Positions 16,711 to 26,547 are shown, counted from the first letter of the stretch. The stretch: 64,000 nucleotides of DNA from CALEAR01 sp035301485 (GCA_035301485.1 DATGUF010000038.1:45666-109665), one strand, 5' to 3'. Notes: generated from the letters alone by a model not told the origin. A program made the numbers and translations.

Positions 16711-19110
16711 CTAAAAAACATGCCCTAATGTAAACTGGAAGAACTCAGTCTCGTCGCCTGATTCCTTGTTCAATGGGCGGCCAATGCTGAAACCTAGCGG
16801 CCCGATTGCCGTTAACCATGTCAACCCAAGACCTGCCGAATAACGCAAATCTCCTAAATCAAATGATGTGTAGCGATTGCTCCACTGCTCAGAAGACAAG
16901 TAACGCTTACCACCATTTGTTTGGAACACCTGCCCTGCATCCACAAAGAGGAAGGTGCGCAAATTACGGCTTTCTGCTGCAAAAGGCGTTGGGAATATCA
17001 GCTCCAAGCCCGCTTCCACCAAGAGGTTACCTCCCATTGGATCAGGATCTCTATCCTGAGTACAGCTGTTAGCTGTACAGCTAGCATCGTGTTCATAACG
17101 CACTGCTGGCGAACGTGGCCCCAAGGAACGTGAACGATAGCTTCTCACAGAACCAATACCACCGGCGTAAAAGTTTTCAAAAAATGGTAGCCCAGTGCTA
17201 TCACCAAATCCGTCACCATAACCTACATCGGCCTTAGCGCGTAAGGTCCAATAGTTAGTAATGGGGATATATAACTGGCCGTCCAAATTCACCTTGTAGA
17301 AGGTGTAGTCACTACCAGGAGCCGCCACCTCAAGCCCAATGCTGCTCGACCAACCTCTATCCGCCATAATGCCGCGGTTTAATGTGCTCGTACGCAAGCT
17401 AGCATTGGCTTTAAATAAATCGAACTTTTCCCCTTCTTCCTTGAGGAAATCATAAATATCCACTGCTACCCAGCTACCAGTACGAATTTTGATGTTATCC
17501 ACACCCACGCCAAAGTTTAAACGTGAATATTCTGAAATGGGGTAACCGTAGTTCACAGCCCCACCCAAGCGGTCGGCTGCATAAGAAGCCACATAAGCCT
17601 TCTTGAAATCGATTTTGGAATAGTACAGGTTAAAACCTCGGCTTACACCGTCGAGCGTGTAGTACGGGTTTAAATATGAGAAATCATAGCTCTCACGAAT
17701 ATCACTGCGGCTGAGGCCAAATGAAACGTGATTACCCGTTCCCATGAAGTTACTTTGCGAAACGTTAGCGCCGAAAATAAAGCCGCTGCCATCCGAATAA
17801 CCAATATTTGCACCGATAGAACCCGATGGTTGCTCTTCCACGGTGTAGTTAACATCGATGAGATCTTCCGAGCTAGGCACCTGTGGCGTATCTACCTGAA
17901 CATAAGAAAAATAGCCTAGGCGTTCTAATCTTTCACGGGACAAGTCAATCAAAGCTGAGTTAGCCGGAGCCCCCTCAAACTGGCGCAACTCACGACGCAG
18001 CACTTCATCTTGAGTTTTGATATTGCCCGCAAAATTAATTTTGTTTACATAGGTTTTTCTACCGGGTTGGACATATAAAACAATATCCACCTCGCCCGTT
18101 TCTTCGTTCACTTCAGAGTGATCTTGAATTTTTGCAAAGGTATAACCTTCGTTACCAAGGCGACGGTTCAACAGCTCTGTGGTGTACGTTATTTTTTGCT
18201 GTGAAAAAATATCACCCGGCTCTACCACAATAAGAGGCTCGAGCACTTTTTCATCCACAGGTATGTCACCTGCTAAACGAATGCTACCTACGTTATAACG
18301 CTTGTCTTCATCAACGTTAATGGTGATGTATACGCTACCGCGATCTGGGGTTACAGACACTTGCGTGGATTCAATTGTGAAATTGAGGTAGCCGCGGTCT
18401 AAGTAATAAGAGCGCAAGCTTTCTAAATCGCCAGAGAGGCGCTCTTTAGAATAACGGGAACGGCCACTAATGGGCCACCAGCCTTTGGGTTTTAGCTGGA
18501 AAACACTGCGCAACTCTTTATCGGAGAAGGTTTTATTACCCACAATATTTATATCGCGAATACGTGCTGAGCTACCTTCATAAATATTAATATTCAAAGC
18601 CACACGGTTGCGCGCTAGCGGTACCGCTTCTGCTTCAACGCTGGCATCATAGCGGCCTTGTGCCACATATTGGCGCTGTAGCTCACCGGTAATGCCATCT
18701 AACGTAGAGCGGCGGAACATTTCACCTTCAGCCAACCCCGCATCCTTTAAACCAGCTTTGAGCTGTTTGCTATCAATGCTTTTATTGCCTTTGATATCTA
18801 ACTTGGCAATAGACGGGCGTTCTGCCACCACCACTACGAGTTGGTTGTTATCGCGGCCCACCTGCACATCTTCAAAATTACCGCTGGCGTATAACCTACG
18901 TACCGTTTCGGCGACCACACGGGCATCTACCACGTCGCCTTTAGACACCGGCAGCAGCGCATACACCCTTTCTGCAGGCAAACGCTGCAGCCCCTCAATA
19001 CGAACATCATCAACGCGGAACTGTGCAACACCTTGTGCTACCGCATGGGTTGTACTGAACGTTAGTATCGCTGCGAATATAAAAAGCGCTCGCTTAAACA
19101 TTGTTTTCAT
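16711..19110 (-). CDS. bamA: outer membrane protein assembly factor BamA
   Basis: BamA is the core of the BAM complex that folds beta-barrels into the outer membrane. The 799-residue precursor has a signal peptide (to about residue 25, HAVAQ), five POTRA domains (about 27-425) and a 16-strand Omp85 barrel ending in a C-terminal Phe (FTLGHVF). The loop-6 motif reads VRSY (655-658) where the family has VRG(F/Y); the Arg is kept. Two cysteines follow in an SCTANSC stretch, compatible with the loop disulfide known in E. coli. The ATG shares a base with the rseP stop. Confidence 0.96.
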   Translation of the reverse strand: MKTMFKRALFIFAAILTFSTTHAVAQGVAQFRVDDVRIEGLQRLPAERVYALLPVSKGDVVDARVVAETVRRLYASGNFEDVQVGRDNNQLVVVVAERPSIAKLDIKGNKSIDSKQLKAGLKDAGLAEGEMFRRSTLDGITGELQRQYVAQGRYDASVEAEAVPLARNRVALNINIYEGSSARIRDINIVGNKTFSDKELRSVFQLKPKGWWPISGRSRYSKERLSGDLESLRSYYLDRGYLNFTIESTQVSVTPDRGSVYITINVDEDKRYNVGSIRLAGDIPVDEKVLEPLIVVEPGDIFSQQKITYTTELLNRRLGNEGYTFAKIQDHSEVNEETGEVDIVLYVQPGRKTYVNKINFAGNIKTQDEVLRRELRQFEGAPANSALIDLSRERLERLGYFSYVQVDTPQVPSSEDLIDVNYTVEEQPSGSIGANIGYSDGSGFIFGANVSQSNFMGTGNHVSFGLSRSDIRESYDFSYLNPYYTLDGVSRGFNLYYSKIDFKKAYVASYAADRLGGAVNYGYPISEYSRLNFGVGVDNIKIRTGSWVAVDIYDFLKEEGEKFDLFKANASLRTSTLNRGIMADRGWSSSIGLEVAAPGSDYTFYKVNLDGQLYIPITNYWTLRAKADVGYGDGFGDSTGLPFFENFYAGGIGSVRSYRSRSLGPRSPAVRYEHDASCTANSCTQDRDPDPMGGNLLVEAGLELIFPTPFAAESRNLRTFLFVDAGQVFQTNGGKRYLSSEQWSNRYTSFDLGDLRYSAGLGLTWLTAIGPLGFSIGRPLNKESGDETEFFQFTLGHVF

Positions 19111-20429
19111 TAAGTAAACTGCCGCATCAAATCGTTAAAAATTGCCACGCACATTAGTGCGAAAACCAGTGTCATCCCCAACCCTTGAGCTCTCATCAGG
19201 AACTCATCGGACAGGGGCTTGCCGCGTACCATTTCTATTAAGCCAAACATCACCCAACCACCATCCAACATAGGAATGGGTAATAGGTTTATGACGCCAA
19301 GGCTAACACTAAAAAACGCTAAAAATAGGCCAAAACTAATAAAACCTATTGCTGCCGTTTCGCCTGCAGCTTGCGCAATGGTAATGGGCCCACCCAAATT
19401 TTTCACGGACAAATTGCCAGTGATCATTTTACCAAAGGAACTTAGGATCATCGTGACTTGATCTGTGGTGCGTTTCAGTGCTGCTGGTAAAGCATCCACC
19501 AAACCATATTCAATGTTGCGCAGGCCACCAATCTGGACACCAACCATCCCGATACGTTCCCCATTCACCGTTTTTTCTTCTGGGGTCAGGGTAATGTAAT
19601 GCGTGGTTCCTGCGCGCAGCACCTCTAGCTCTAAAGCACTTCCTGGCGCGGCTTGTACAGTTTGCACCCACTCGTTCCAAGTGCTCACTGCTCTGCCGTT
19701 AACCGCTTGAATACGGTCGCCTTCTTTTAGCGATGTTTGCGCAGCGGCACCATCTGGATTTATTTTTCCTAGCACAGCTGGAAGCGGGCGTGGTGCAAAA
19801 CCTAACAGTTCAAACATGGGGCCCTCAAGGTCATTCGACCAAGCAGAAATATCTAACTGCACCGTTCTTTCATGGCCCAACTCGTCGCGAACATCTACCG
19901 CCACAGGGTCTTTATCGCCCACAAAACGTAGCATACCCATGCTAAATTGCTGCCACGTTTGTACTTCTCGCCCACCTAAGGCAACAATTTCATCGCCGTA
20001 TTGCAAACCCGCCACTGCAGCAGGAGAACGTTCCGCCACATCACCCACCACAGGCGGCACACTTAACTGGCCCTGTAGCAAAATAACCCAATACAACAGT
20101 ATGGCTAACACAAAGTTAGCGGCAGGGCCCGCCAAATAAACAATGACTCGCTGCCAAGCAGGTTTTTGCGAAAACTCTTGCCCTGCCTCATGGGCGCCCA
20201 CTTGGCTATCGCGTTTGTCGAGCGGTTTTACATAGCCACCTAAGGGAATAGCAGAAATAACAAACTCGGTGCCGCGAGCGCTCGTCCAACGCAACAGCTT
20301 AGGCCCAAAACCTATGGAGAAAGTAAGCACCTTTACGCCGAACAAACGCATGGCAAGAAAGTGACCGTATTCATGAATCGCCACAATCACCATAATGGTA
20401 AGGGCAAAGGCAAGCAGCATCGTCAGCAT
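19110..20429 (-). CDS. rseP: RIP metalloprotease RseP
   Basis: RseP is the inner-membrane site-2 protease that cleaves RseA to release sigma E and also clears signal-peptide remnants. The 439-residue protein shows the zinc motif HEYGH in the first membrane helix, two PDZ domains (about 115-190 and 205-280), and the second active-site motif NLLPIPMLDGG with the Asp ligand in a later helix. The start shares a base with the dxr stop. Its place before bamA and skp fits envelope-stress control of this operon. Confidence 0.96.
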   Translation of the reverse strand: MLTMLLAFALTIMVIVAIHEYGHFLAMRLFGVKVLTFSIGFGPKLLRWTSARGTEFVISAIPLGGYVKPLDKRDSQVGAHEAGQEFSQKPAWQRVIVYLAGPAANFVLAILLYWVILLQGQLSVPPVVGDVAERSPAAVAGLQYGDEIVALGGREVQTWQQFSMGMLRFVGDKDPVAVDVRDELGHERTVQLDISAWSNDLEGPMFELLGFAPRPLPAVLGKINPDGAAAQTSLKEGDRIQAVNGRAVSTWNEWVQTVQAAPGSALELEVLRAGTTHYITLTPEEKTVNGERIGMVGVQIGGLRNIEYGLVDALPAALKRTTDQVTMILSSFGKMITGNLSVKNLGGPITIAQAAGETAAIGFISFGLFLAFFSVSLGVINLLPIPMLDGGWVMFGLIEMVRGKPLSDEFLMRAQGLGMTLVFALMCVAIFNDLMRQFT

Positions 20430-21607
20430 TAGCGGTACACTCCGGCATTAATAATGGCTCGCGCACAGCGGCGTGCTTGCTCATCAGCAGCCATTACCAC
20501 TTCTAGTTCGCTCGCGGTTTCTACCGCTACTTTATTAATGGCATCTGTCACCACTGCAAAAATCCCCTGAAAGCTCAACTCACCCAATAAAAAAGCAGCC
20601 ACCGCTTCTTCATTGGCGGCATTCAAAATAGCCGTGGCGGTGCCGCCCACTGTTAAAGCTTCGCGCGCCAAATTCAAACTAGGAAATAACTCATGGTTGG
20701 GCTCTTCAAAATGTAGCGCAGCTAACTCTGTTAATTTAAGCGCTGGGGCGCCTGAATGCATACGTTCAGGCCAAGCCAGTGCGTGGGCAATGGGGGTACG
20801 CATATCGGGGCTGCCCAGCTGTGCCAACACCGAGCCATCCACGTACTCCACCATGGAGTGCACCACACTTTCCGGGTGCACCACCACTGTCACTTGTTCA
20901 TGAGGCACATCAAACAACCAGCACGCCTCTATAAGCTCTAAACCCTTGTTCATTAAACTGGCAGAATCCACCGAAATTTTTTGCCCCATGGACCAATTAG
21001 GGTGTTTAACAGCCATGGCAGGCGTAACCGTAGCTAATTGTTGTGCGGTAAAGTTACGAAAAGGCCCACCAGAGGCCGTTAGCCATAATTGGCTTACACC
21101 TCCATGTTGCACACCTTCCTGTGGCAAACATTGAAAAATAGCATTATGTTCAGAATCTAGTGGGATTAATTCAGCCTGATGTGTGTGAACAGCATCCATA
21201 AAAAGCTGCCCTGTTACTACGAGCGCTTCCTTATTTGCTAGCAAGACACGTTTACCCGCTTGCACTGCTGCTAATGTAGGCCGCACACCCACCGCACCCA
21301 CAATGGCAGCTACCACCACGTCTACTTCAGCCGCTGCAGACACTTGCTCCATAGCTTTCACGCCACTTAGCACCTCTGTTCGGCAATTTTGTTCGTGTAA
21401 GTGTTTTTGCAGCTGCTGTGCCGCTTCTTCATCTGCCAGCACGGCATAAACTGGCTGCCATGCTAGGCACTGCTCGGCCAATAGGCGCCAGTTAGCACCC
21501 GCCACTAATGCATATACGGCGTAGCGCCCTGGGTGCTCAGCCATAACCTTCAACGTTTGCGTGCCGATACTGCCTGTGGAGCCCAACAACGTGATTTGTT
21601 CAGCCAC
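20429..21607 (-). CDS. dxr: 1-deoxy-D-xylulose 5-phosphate reductoisomerase
   Basis: Dxr makes MEP from DXP using NADPH, the committed step of the MEP pathway. The 392-residue protein has the NADPH loop GSTGSIGTQTL, the segments LANKEALVV and PLDSEHNAIFQCL (metal-binding Asp/Glu), ASGGPFR, VDSASLMNKGLE and HPESVVHSMVE. The start is GTG at 21607 with GGAGGG about 10 bases upstream. cdsA ends just before it. Confidence 0.97.
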   Translation of the reverse strand: MAEQITLLGSTGSIGTQTLKVMAEHPGRYAVYALVAGANWRLLAEQCLAWQPVYAVLADEEAAQQLQKHLHEQNCRTEVLSGVKAMEQVSAAAEVDVVVAAIVGAVGVRPTLAAVQAGKRVLLANKEALVVTGQLFMDAVHTHQAELIPLDSEHNAIFQCLPQEGVQHGGVSQLWLTASGGPFRNFTAQQLATVTPAMAVKHPNWSMGQKISVDSASLMNKGLELIEACWLFDVPHEQVTVVVHPESVVHSMVEYVDGSVLAQLGSPDMRTPIAHALAWPERMHSGAPALKLTELAALHFEEPNHELFPSLNLAREALTVGGTATAILNAANEEAVAAFLLGELSFQGIFAVVTDAINKVAVETASELEVVMAADEQARRCARAIINAGVYR

Positions 21608-21610
21608 CTA

Positions 21611-22435
21611 TTACAGCCCTCCAGGCAAGCCGGCTAAACTCATGGCTGCAATAGCAATGGGTAGCGCAGCCGTTAAACTATCAATGCGATCGAGCATGCC
21701 ACCATGGCCAGGCAAAATTTTGCCGCTATCTTTTACACCTCGATAGCGTTTAATCATGCTTTCGAAGAGATCTCCAAACACTGACACAAAAATAGTTAAC
21801 AGGGCCACTAACAAGAGATTAAACCGCGAGACGCTTTCAGGAACCCACAGTGCGGCCACCACTTGCACCACGAGCAGAGATAGCAGCACGCCCCCTACCA
21901 AGCCTTCCACTGTTTTGCCTGGGCTTACTTTAGGCGCTAGTTTATTTTTGCCAAATGTACGGCCCGCGAAATAAGCGCCGGTATCAGCCGCCCATACCCA
22001 GAGCATGATAAACAGCAGCGCCCAAGGCCCGTTAAGGCCCAAAGCGCCTTGATCTTTAAGGTGCACCACCGCTGCCCACGTGGGCGCAAGCAAAAACAAA
22101 CCTAGCACCGCCATAACGGGGGCTTTCGACCATAACGTTGTGCCATTGGGATAGCGCACCACCCAATAAATAAGCAACAGCCAAGCCCATGGCAACCATT
22201 TCAGCACCGCTGTCCATTGCCAAGCTTCTATCGCCAACATTAATACTGCTAGCACAGCTAGCCATGCCCCACGTTGCACGGCCGTCAGCCTGCCAATCCA
22301 TGCCGTCCATTCCCATCCAGCAGCTAAGAAAAAAGCCGCTGCGGCAATAGCAAAGCCCTTGCGTTCTAAACCAAACAGCGCACCTAGCACAATAACAAAA
22401 AGCACTATTGCAGTGATCACACGGTGTTTAAGCAT
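21611..22435 (-). CDS. cdsA: phosphatidate cytidylyltransferase
   Basis: CdsA makes CDP-diacylglycerol from phosphatidate and CTP in the inner membrane, the branch point for all phospholipids. The 274-residue protein is very hydrophobic, with about eight membrane segments and unusually many Trp residues. It ends with the CDP-diglyceride synthetase signature around residues 215-250 (SVFGDLFESMIKR, KDSGKILPGHGGMLDRIDS). It lies between uppS and dxr, as usual. Confidence 0.96.
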   Translation of the reverse strand: MLKHRVITAIVLFVIVLGALFGLERKGFAIAAAAFFLAAGWEWTAWIGRLTAVQRGAWLAVLAVLMLAIEAWQWTAVLKWLPWAWLLLIYWVVRYPNGTTLWSKAPVMAVLGLFLLAPTWAAVVHLKDQGALGLNGPWALLFIMLWVWAADTGAYFAGRTFGKNKLAPKVSPGKTVEGLVGGVLLSLLVVQVVAALWVPESVSRFNLLLVALLTIFVSVFGDLFESMIKRYRGVKDSGKILPGHGGMLDRIDSLTAALPIAIAAMSLAGLPGGL

Positions 22436-22441
22436 GGGAGT

Positions 22442-23218
22442 TTATCCTTTCTTATTTGTCAGCTGCGCCACTTCTGCGCCACTTCGTCCAAAGCGTCTTT
22501 GCCGGCCACTATACTCTACTACGGCTTGCTCTAGTGATCTTTCATCGAAATCAGGCCACAATTCATCGGTAAAATATAATTCACTATACGCTACTTGCCA
22601 GAGCATAAAGTTGCTAATGCGGTATTCGCCACCGGTTCGGATCAGCAAATCCACTGGTGGCAAATCTGCCAAATACAACTGCGCACCCAGATAAGCATCA
22701 GTAATATCTGCCACTTGAATTGCGCCAGCTTGCACCTGCTCGGCAGCTGCTCTAGCTGCTTGGGCGATATCCCACTGACCACCATAGTTCACTGCCACCA
22801 CAACGGTTAAGCTGTCGTTATGGCGCGTTTGCTCTTCCGCTTTACGCATTCCGGCACGCAAATCATCTGAAAACGCGCTCAATTCGCCCATAAAACGAAT
22901 GCGGACATTATTTTCATGCAACTCCGCTACGCGTTTTTGCAGCGCTTGCAAAAACAGCGCCATTAAATGCTGTACTTCTTCTTCTGGACGGCGCCAATTT
23001 TCTGAGCTAAAAGCAAACAACGTTAGCACCTCGATGCCTTGCTTTACGCTTGCCTCAATAACGGCTTGCACAGCTTGCTCGCCCGCTTTGTGGCCTTCAG
23101 CACCTGGCAAAGAACGGCGCTGTGCCCAACGATTATTGCCATCCATAATGATGGCAAGATGACGAGGAATGGAGCCTTTATGACTATCAATATCAGGAGC
23201 ATGTGATGTGTGAGGCAT
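22442..23218 (-). CDS. uppS: undecaprenyl diphosphate synthase (cis-prenyltransferase)
   Basis: UppS extends FPP with eight isopentenyl units to the C55 carrier for peptidoglycan and O-antigen. The 258-residue protein contains IIMDGNNRWAQ (catalytic Asp), GHKAG, FAFSSENWRRP, and the C-terminal DLLIRTGGEYRISNFMLWQ and ELYFTDELWPDF. I start at the ATG at 23218. A TTG 14 codons upstream adds unconserved sequence that overlaps the frr terminator hairpins. Confidence 0.96.
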   Translation of the reverse strand: MPHTSHAPDIDSHKGSIPRHLAIIMDGNNRWAQRRSLPGAEGHKAGEQAVQAVIEASVKQGIEVLTLFAFSSENWRRPEEEVQHLMALFLQALQKRVAELHENNVRIRFMGELSAFSDDLRAGMRKAEEQTRHNDSLTVVVAVNYGGQWDIAQAARAAAEQVQAGAIQVADITDAYLGAQLYLADLPPVDLLIRTGGEYRISNFMLWQVAYSELYFTDELWPDFDERSLEQAVVEYSGRQRRFGRSGAEVAQLTNKKG

Positions 23219-23243
23219 AAGACACTTCGCTAACCTTGTGTGA

Positions 23244-23271
23244 ACACAAAACCGGGACAAAGCCCGGTTTT
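23244..23271 (-). terminator. intrinsic terminator after frr
   Basis: AAAACCGGG and CCCGGTTTT form a perfect 9-bp stem with a 6-base loop, about 25 bases after the frr stop. On the minus strand TTTTG follows, and a small TTGTG/CACAA hairpin lies right after it. The plus strand also has a T-run. It may attenuate read-through into uppS. Confidence 0.8.
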
Positions 23272-23295
23272 TATTTATTGCATTAATTCAATGAG

Positions 23296-23853
23296 TTACA
23301 CAGACATCAAATCGTCTTCTTTTTCTTTCAAGCGCTGATCCACCACACCGACCATTTTATCGGTGAGCTGCTGGATCACTTCTTCTGCACGGCGTTGATC
23401 ATCTTCAGAAATTTCTTTCTCTTGTACGAGATCTTTAATATCGCCATTCGCATCTCGGCGAATATTACGTATAGAGACACGCGCGTTTTCAGCTTCGTTT
23501 CTCACCACACGCACTAAATCGCGACGAGTTTCTTCAGTTAGAGCAGGCAGAGGTAAACGAATAACAGCACCTGCTGTGGAGGGGTTTAAACCTAAATCTG
23601 ACTTTAAGATAGCGCGCTCAACCTCAGGTACTAGCTGCTGATCAAAAGGAGATACCATCAGCGTTCTACCTTCTTCCACAGTGATGTTGGCTAACTGATT
23701 AAGCGGTGTATCTGCGCCGTAATAAGGCACCATCACGTTATCTAACAAACTAGGATGTGCACGCCCTGTGCGCACACGTGACAACGCCACACCATAAGCT
23801 TCAATGCTTTTCTTCATGCGCTGTTCTGCATCTTTTCTAATTTCTTCTATCAC
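23296..23853 (-). CDS. frr: ribosome recycling factor
   Basis: RRF splits post-termination ribosomes with EF-G. The 185-residue protein has the family length and features: KSIEAYGVALSRVRTGRAHPSLLD, TPLNQLANITVEEGRTL, SDLGLNPSTAG and a C-terminal helix (RAEEVIQQLTDKMVGVVD). The start codon is GTG (23853) preceded by GAGGAT. It sits directly after pyrH in the rpsB-tsf-pyrH-frr order. Confidence 0.97.
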   Translation of the reverse strand: MIEEIRKDAEQRMKKSIEAYGVALSRVRTGRAHPSLLDNVMVPYYGADTPLNQLANITVEEGRTLMVSPFDQQLVPEVERAILKSDLGLNPSTAGAVIRLPLPALTEETRRDLVRVVRNEAENARVSIRNIRRDANGDIKDLVQEKEISEDDQRRAEEVIQQLTDKMVGVVDQRLKEKEDDLMSV

Positions 23854-23874
23854 CCTAATATCCTCATCTAAAAA

Positions 23875-24615
23875 TTATTCACTAGCTTTAATCAATGTGC
23901 CTTCGTCTTTACCAAGCATCATTTGCAACAAGGCGCCTGGTTTATTCATGTTAAACACACGTAATGGCATATTGTGGTCTTGGCACAGGTGAATAGCAGT
24001 TAAATCCATCACCCCAAGACGCTGATTTAATACTTCATCGTAGGTAAGCGTTTGATATTTAACCGCATTAGGATTTGTCATTGGGTCATCATCATAAACG
24101 CCATCTACTTTTGTGGCTTTCAATACCACATCGGCTTTAATCTCAATACCGCGTAAACAACCTGCTGAATCCGTAGTAAAAAACGGATTGCCTGTGCCCG
24201 CGCTAAATATTACCACTTCGCCGCGTTTTAAATAACGAATCGCATTGCGATGATCGTAGTGCTCCACTACGCCACTCATGGGAATAGCCGACATTAAACG
24301 GGTTCTAATATTAGAGCGCTCAAGCGCATCGCGCAAAGCCAAACCGTTCATTACAGTGGCTAGCATGCCCATGTGGTCGCCGGCAACACGATCAAGCCCT
24401 GCTGCTTGCAAAGCAGAACCTCGAAATAAGTTACCACCACCTACTACCAAGCCCACTTGCACGCCTATGCCAACCAGTTGACCGATTTCTAAGGACATGG
24501 CATCCAATACTTTAGGGTCTATTCCAAAGCCTTCTTCGCCTGCCAACGCCTCGCCACTCAGTTTAAGCAGTATGCGATTATAGCGTGGGGATCGATCTTG
24601 ATTTTCACTGGTCAT
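23875..24615 (-). CDS. pyrH: UMP kinase
   Basis: PyrH phosphorylates UMP to UDP. The 246-residue amino-acid-kinase-fold protein has LLKLSGEALAG, VVGGGNLFRG, DHMGMLATVMN (the UMP kinase helix), GTGNPFFTTDS and KATKVDGVYDDDP. A terminator lies between tsf and pyrH, so this gene probably has its own promoter in the 100 bases before the start. Confidence 0.97.
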   Translation of the reverse strand: MTSENQDRSPRYNRILLKLSGEALAGEEGFGIDPKVLDAMSLEIGQLVGIGVQVGLVVGGGNLFRGSALQAAGLDRVAGDHMGMLATVMNGLALRDALERSNIRTRLMSAIPMSGVVEHYDHRNAIRYLKRGEVVIFSAGTGNPFFTTDSAGCLRGIEIKADVVLKATKVDGVYDDDPMTNPNAVKYQTLTYDEVLNQRLGVMDLTAIHLCQDHNMPLRVFNMNKPGALLQMMLGKDEGTLIKASE

Positions 24616-24714
24616 TGCACTGTCTCCGCCGCCTATCTTTGATACTCAATAATATGCTGCTGCAAAGCTTACCATTCATCTTGCAGTAGCCCTACCTTAT
24701 TTGAACTTTATCTA

Positions 24715-24750
24715 CAAAAACGCCTTGCCAACATGTGTCGGCAAGGCGTT
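24715..24750 (-). terminator. intrinsic terminator after tsf
   Basis: On the minus strand AACGCCTTGCC-(10-base loop)-GGCAAGGCGTT is followed by TTTG. The stem is a perfect 11 bp, about 29 bases after the tsf stop. Confidence 0.88.
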
Positions 24751-24778
24751 AACTTTCACTGCTTTCTCACTACTGAAA

Positions 24779-25654
24779 TTACTTCAGTTGCGCCATTACT
24801 TCCGCAGCGAAATCTTCCTCTTCTTTCTCAATGCCTTCACCCACTTCTAAGCGTACGAAAGCTTGTACGGTTGCATCTGCTTTCTTAGCAAACTCACCAA
24901 CAGAAGTAGAAGGATCTTTTACAAATGGCTGGTCTACCAAGCTGATTTCTTTTAGGAAACGCTGTACACGACCCTGAACCATTTTTTCCATAATCTCTGC
25001 AGGCTTGCCTTCCATATCAGGCTGCGCACGAATAATTTCTTTTTCGCGCTCTAGCAACTCAGGATCTACCTGGTCTGCAGTAACAATAGTGGGGTTAATC
25101 GCTGCTACGTGCATAGCAACATCGCGCGCTACCTCTTCGTTACCGCCTTCTAAGCTAACGAGTACGCCAATTTTGCCGCCGTGAACGTAGGAACCCACAA
25201 CAGAATCAGAATTTAGAATGCCTGCACGGCGAACTTGGATGTTTTCACCGATTTGCTGAACAAGGCTATTACGCGCTTCTTCAACAGTAGGGCCTTCAGC
25301 AGTAGCGAGTTGAGCAATTTTCTCAACATCTGCTTCTTTTGCTTCTAACGCTGCTTGAGCAACGCTGTCAGCAAACTTTAAGAAACTCTCATCACGTGCA
25401 ACGAAGTCTGTTTCTGAGTTAATTTCAACCATTACAGCTAGCTTGTTATCTTCGCTAGTAGCAATGGCAATAACGCCTTCAGCGGCAACACGGCCTGCTT
25501 TTTTAGCAGCAGCGGCTTGCCCAGACTTACGTAAATCATCAATCGCGCGTTCAATGTCACCTTCTGCAGCTACGAGTGCTTTTTTGCACTCCATCATGCC
25601 CAGACCAGTACGTTCACGCAGTTCTTTAACTAGAGCAGCGGTTACAACAGCCAT
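24779..25654 (-). CDS. tsf: elongation factor Ts
   Basis: EF-Ts exchanges GDP for GTP on EF-Tu. The 291-residue protein begins AALVKELRERTGLGMMECKKAL, the UBA-like N-domain, followed by INSETDFVARDESF (the TDFV motif that contacts EF-Tu), two core subdomains and a coiled-coil insert, ending with VGEGIEKEEEDFAAEV. The ATG at 25654 fits the family. An earlier in-frame start runs into the rpsB-tsf hairpin. Confidence 0.97.
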   Translation of the reverse strand: MAVVTAALVKELRERTGLGMMECKKALVAAEGDIERAIDDLRKSGQAAAAKKAGRVAAEGVIAIATSEDNKLAVMVEINSETDFVARDESFLKFADSVAQAALEAKEADVEKIAQLATAEGPTVEEARNSLVQQIGENIQVRRAGILNSDSVVGSYVHGGKIGVLVSLEGGNEEVARDVAMHVAAINPTIVTADQVDPELLEREKEIIRAQPDMEGKPAEIMEKMVQGRVQRFLKEISLVDQPFVKDPSTSVGEFAKKADATVQAFVRLEVGEGIEKEEEDFAAEVMAQLK

Positions 25655-25694
25655 GCTATTTACCTCACGCCAATCAAATTCGTTTAATGAATGC

Positions 25695-25721
25695 GAATGC
25701 AGGGGCCACGCCCCCGCATTC
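25695..25721 (-). terminator. rpsB-tsf intercistronic hairpin
   Basis: GAATGCGGGGGC-GTG-GCCCCTGCATTC on the minus strand forms a 12-bp stem with one G-U pair and a 3-base loop. No U-run follows. Its place between rpsB and tsf matches the attenuator/processing hairpin known in E. coli, which sets lower tsf than S2 transcript levels. Confidence 0.6.
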
Positions 25722-25768
25722 AATATCGCCACAAGTGGCTGAATACGCTTTTAGCTTGAACGCTAAAA

Positions 25769-26524
25769 TTAAGCTTCGGCTTCTTCGCTAACTTCTACGA
25801 AATCGTCAGCAGCAACTTGGCCACCAGCTTGTTGCAAGCCTGCGTATTCACGGCCTTCGATGATGGCGTCAGCAATAGCTCTTACATACAGCTGAATTGC
25901 ACGGATCGCATCATCGTTACCAGGAATTACATAATCAATGTTATCTGGATCACTGTTGGTATCTACAACAGCGATAACAGGAATGCCTAGCTTACGCGCT
26001 TCTTTGATGGCGATGTCTTCGTGGTCTACGTCCACAACAAACATAGCATCAGGCAAACCGCCCATATCTTTAATACCACCAATGGAGCGCTCTAACTTCG
26101 CCATTTCACGCTCACGCATCAAGGCTTCTTTCTTTGTGAGCAATTCAAAAGTACCGTCAGCCGCTTGCGCTTCTAGCTCGCGGTAACGATTAATGGACTG
26201 GCGAATGGTTTTCCAGTTGGTGAGCATACCGCCTAACCAGCGGTTATCTACATAAGGCATACCACAACGAGTTGCTTCTTCTGCAATCGTTTCTTGCGCT
26301 GCGCGCTTAGTACCTACAAATAGAATCTTGCTGTTCTCAGCACCTAGCTTGTTTGCTAACGCTAGCGCCTCTTGGAACATGGGCAAGGTTTTTTCTAGGT
26401 TAATGATATGAATTTTGTTACGTGCACCAAAAATGAAAGGCTTCATCTTTGGGTTCCAGAAACGGGTTTGGTGACCAAAGTGGACACCGGCTTTCAACAT
26501 ATCACGCATTGTGACGTTAGCCAT
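25769..26524 (-). CDS. rpsB: 30S ribosomal protein S2
   Basis: S2 is a late-joining protein of the small subunit. The 251-residue protein starts MANVTMRDMLKAGVHFGHQTRFWNP and continues with GARNKIHIINLEKTL, FVGTKRAAQE, RWLGGMLTNW, GLPDAMFVVD and GIPVIAVVDTNSDP, all diagnostic. The ATG at 26524 is chosen from the family start; an upstream in-frame start lies in the leader. It is first in the rpsB-tsf unit and diverges from map. Confidence 0.98.
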   Translation of the reverse strand: MANVTMRDMLKAGVHFGHQTRFWNPKMKPFIFGARNKIHIINLEKTLPMFQEALALANKLGAENSKILFVGTKRAAQETIAEEATRCGMPYVDNRWLGGMLTNWKTIRQSINRYRELEAQAADGTFELLTKKEALMREREMAKLERSIGGIKDMGGLPDAMFVVDVDHEDIAIKEARKLGIPVIAVVDTNSDPDNIDYVIPGNDDAIRAIQLYVRAIADAIIEGREYAGLQQAGGQVAADDFVEVSEEAEA

Positions 26525-26547
26525 TTTGATACTCCATATTTTATCTT

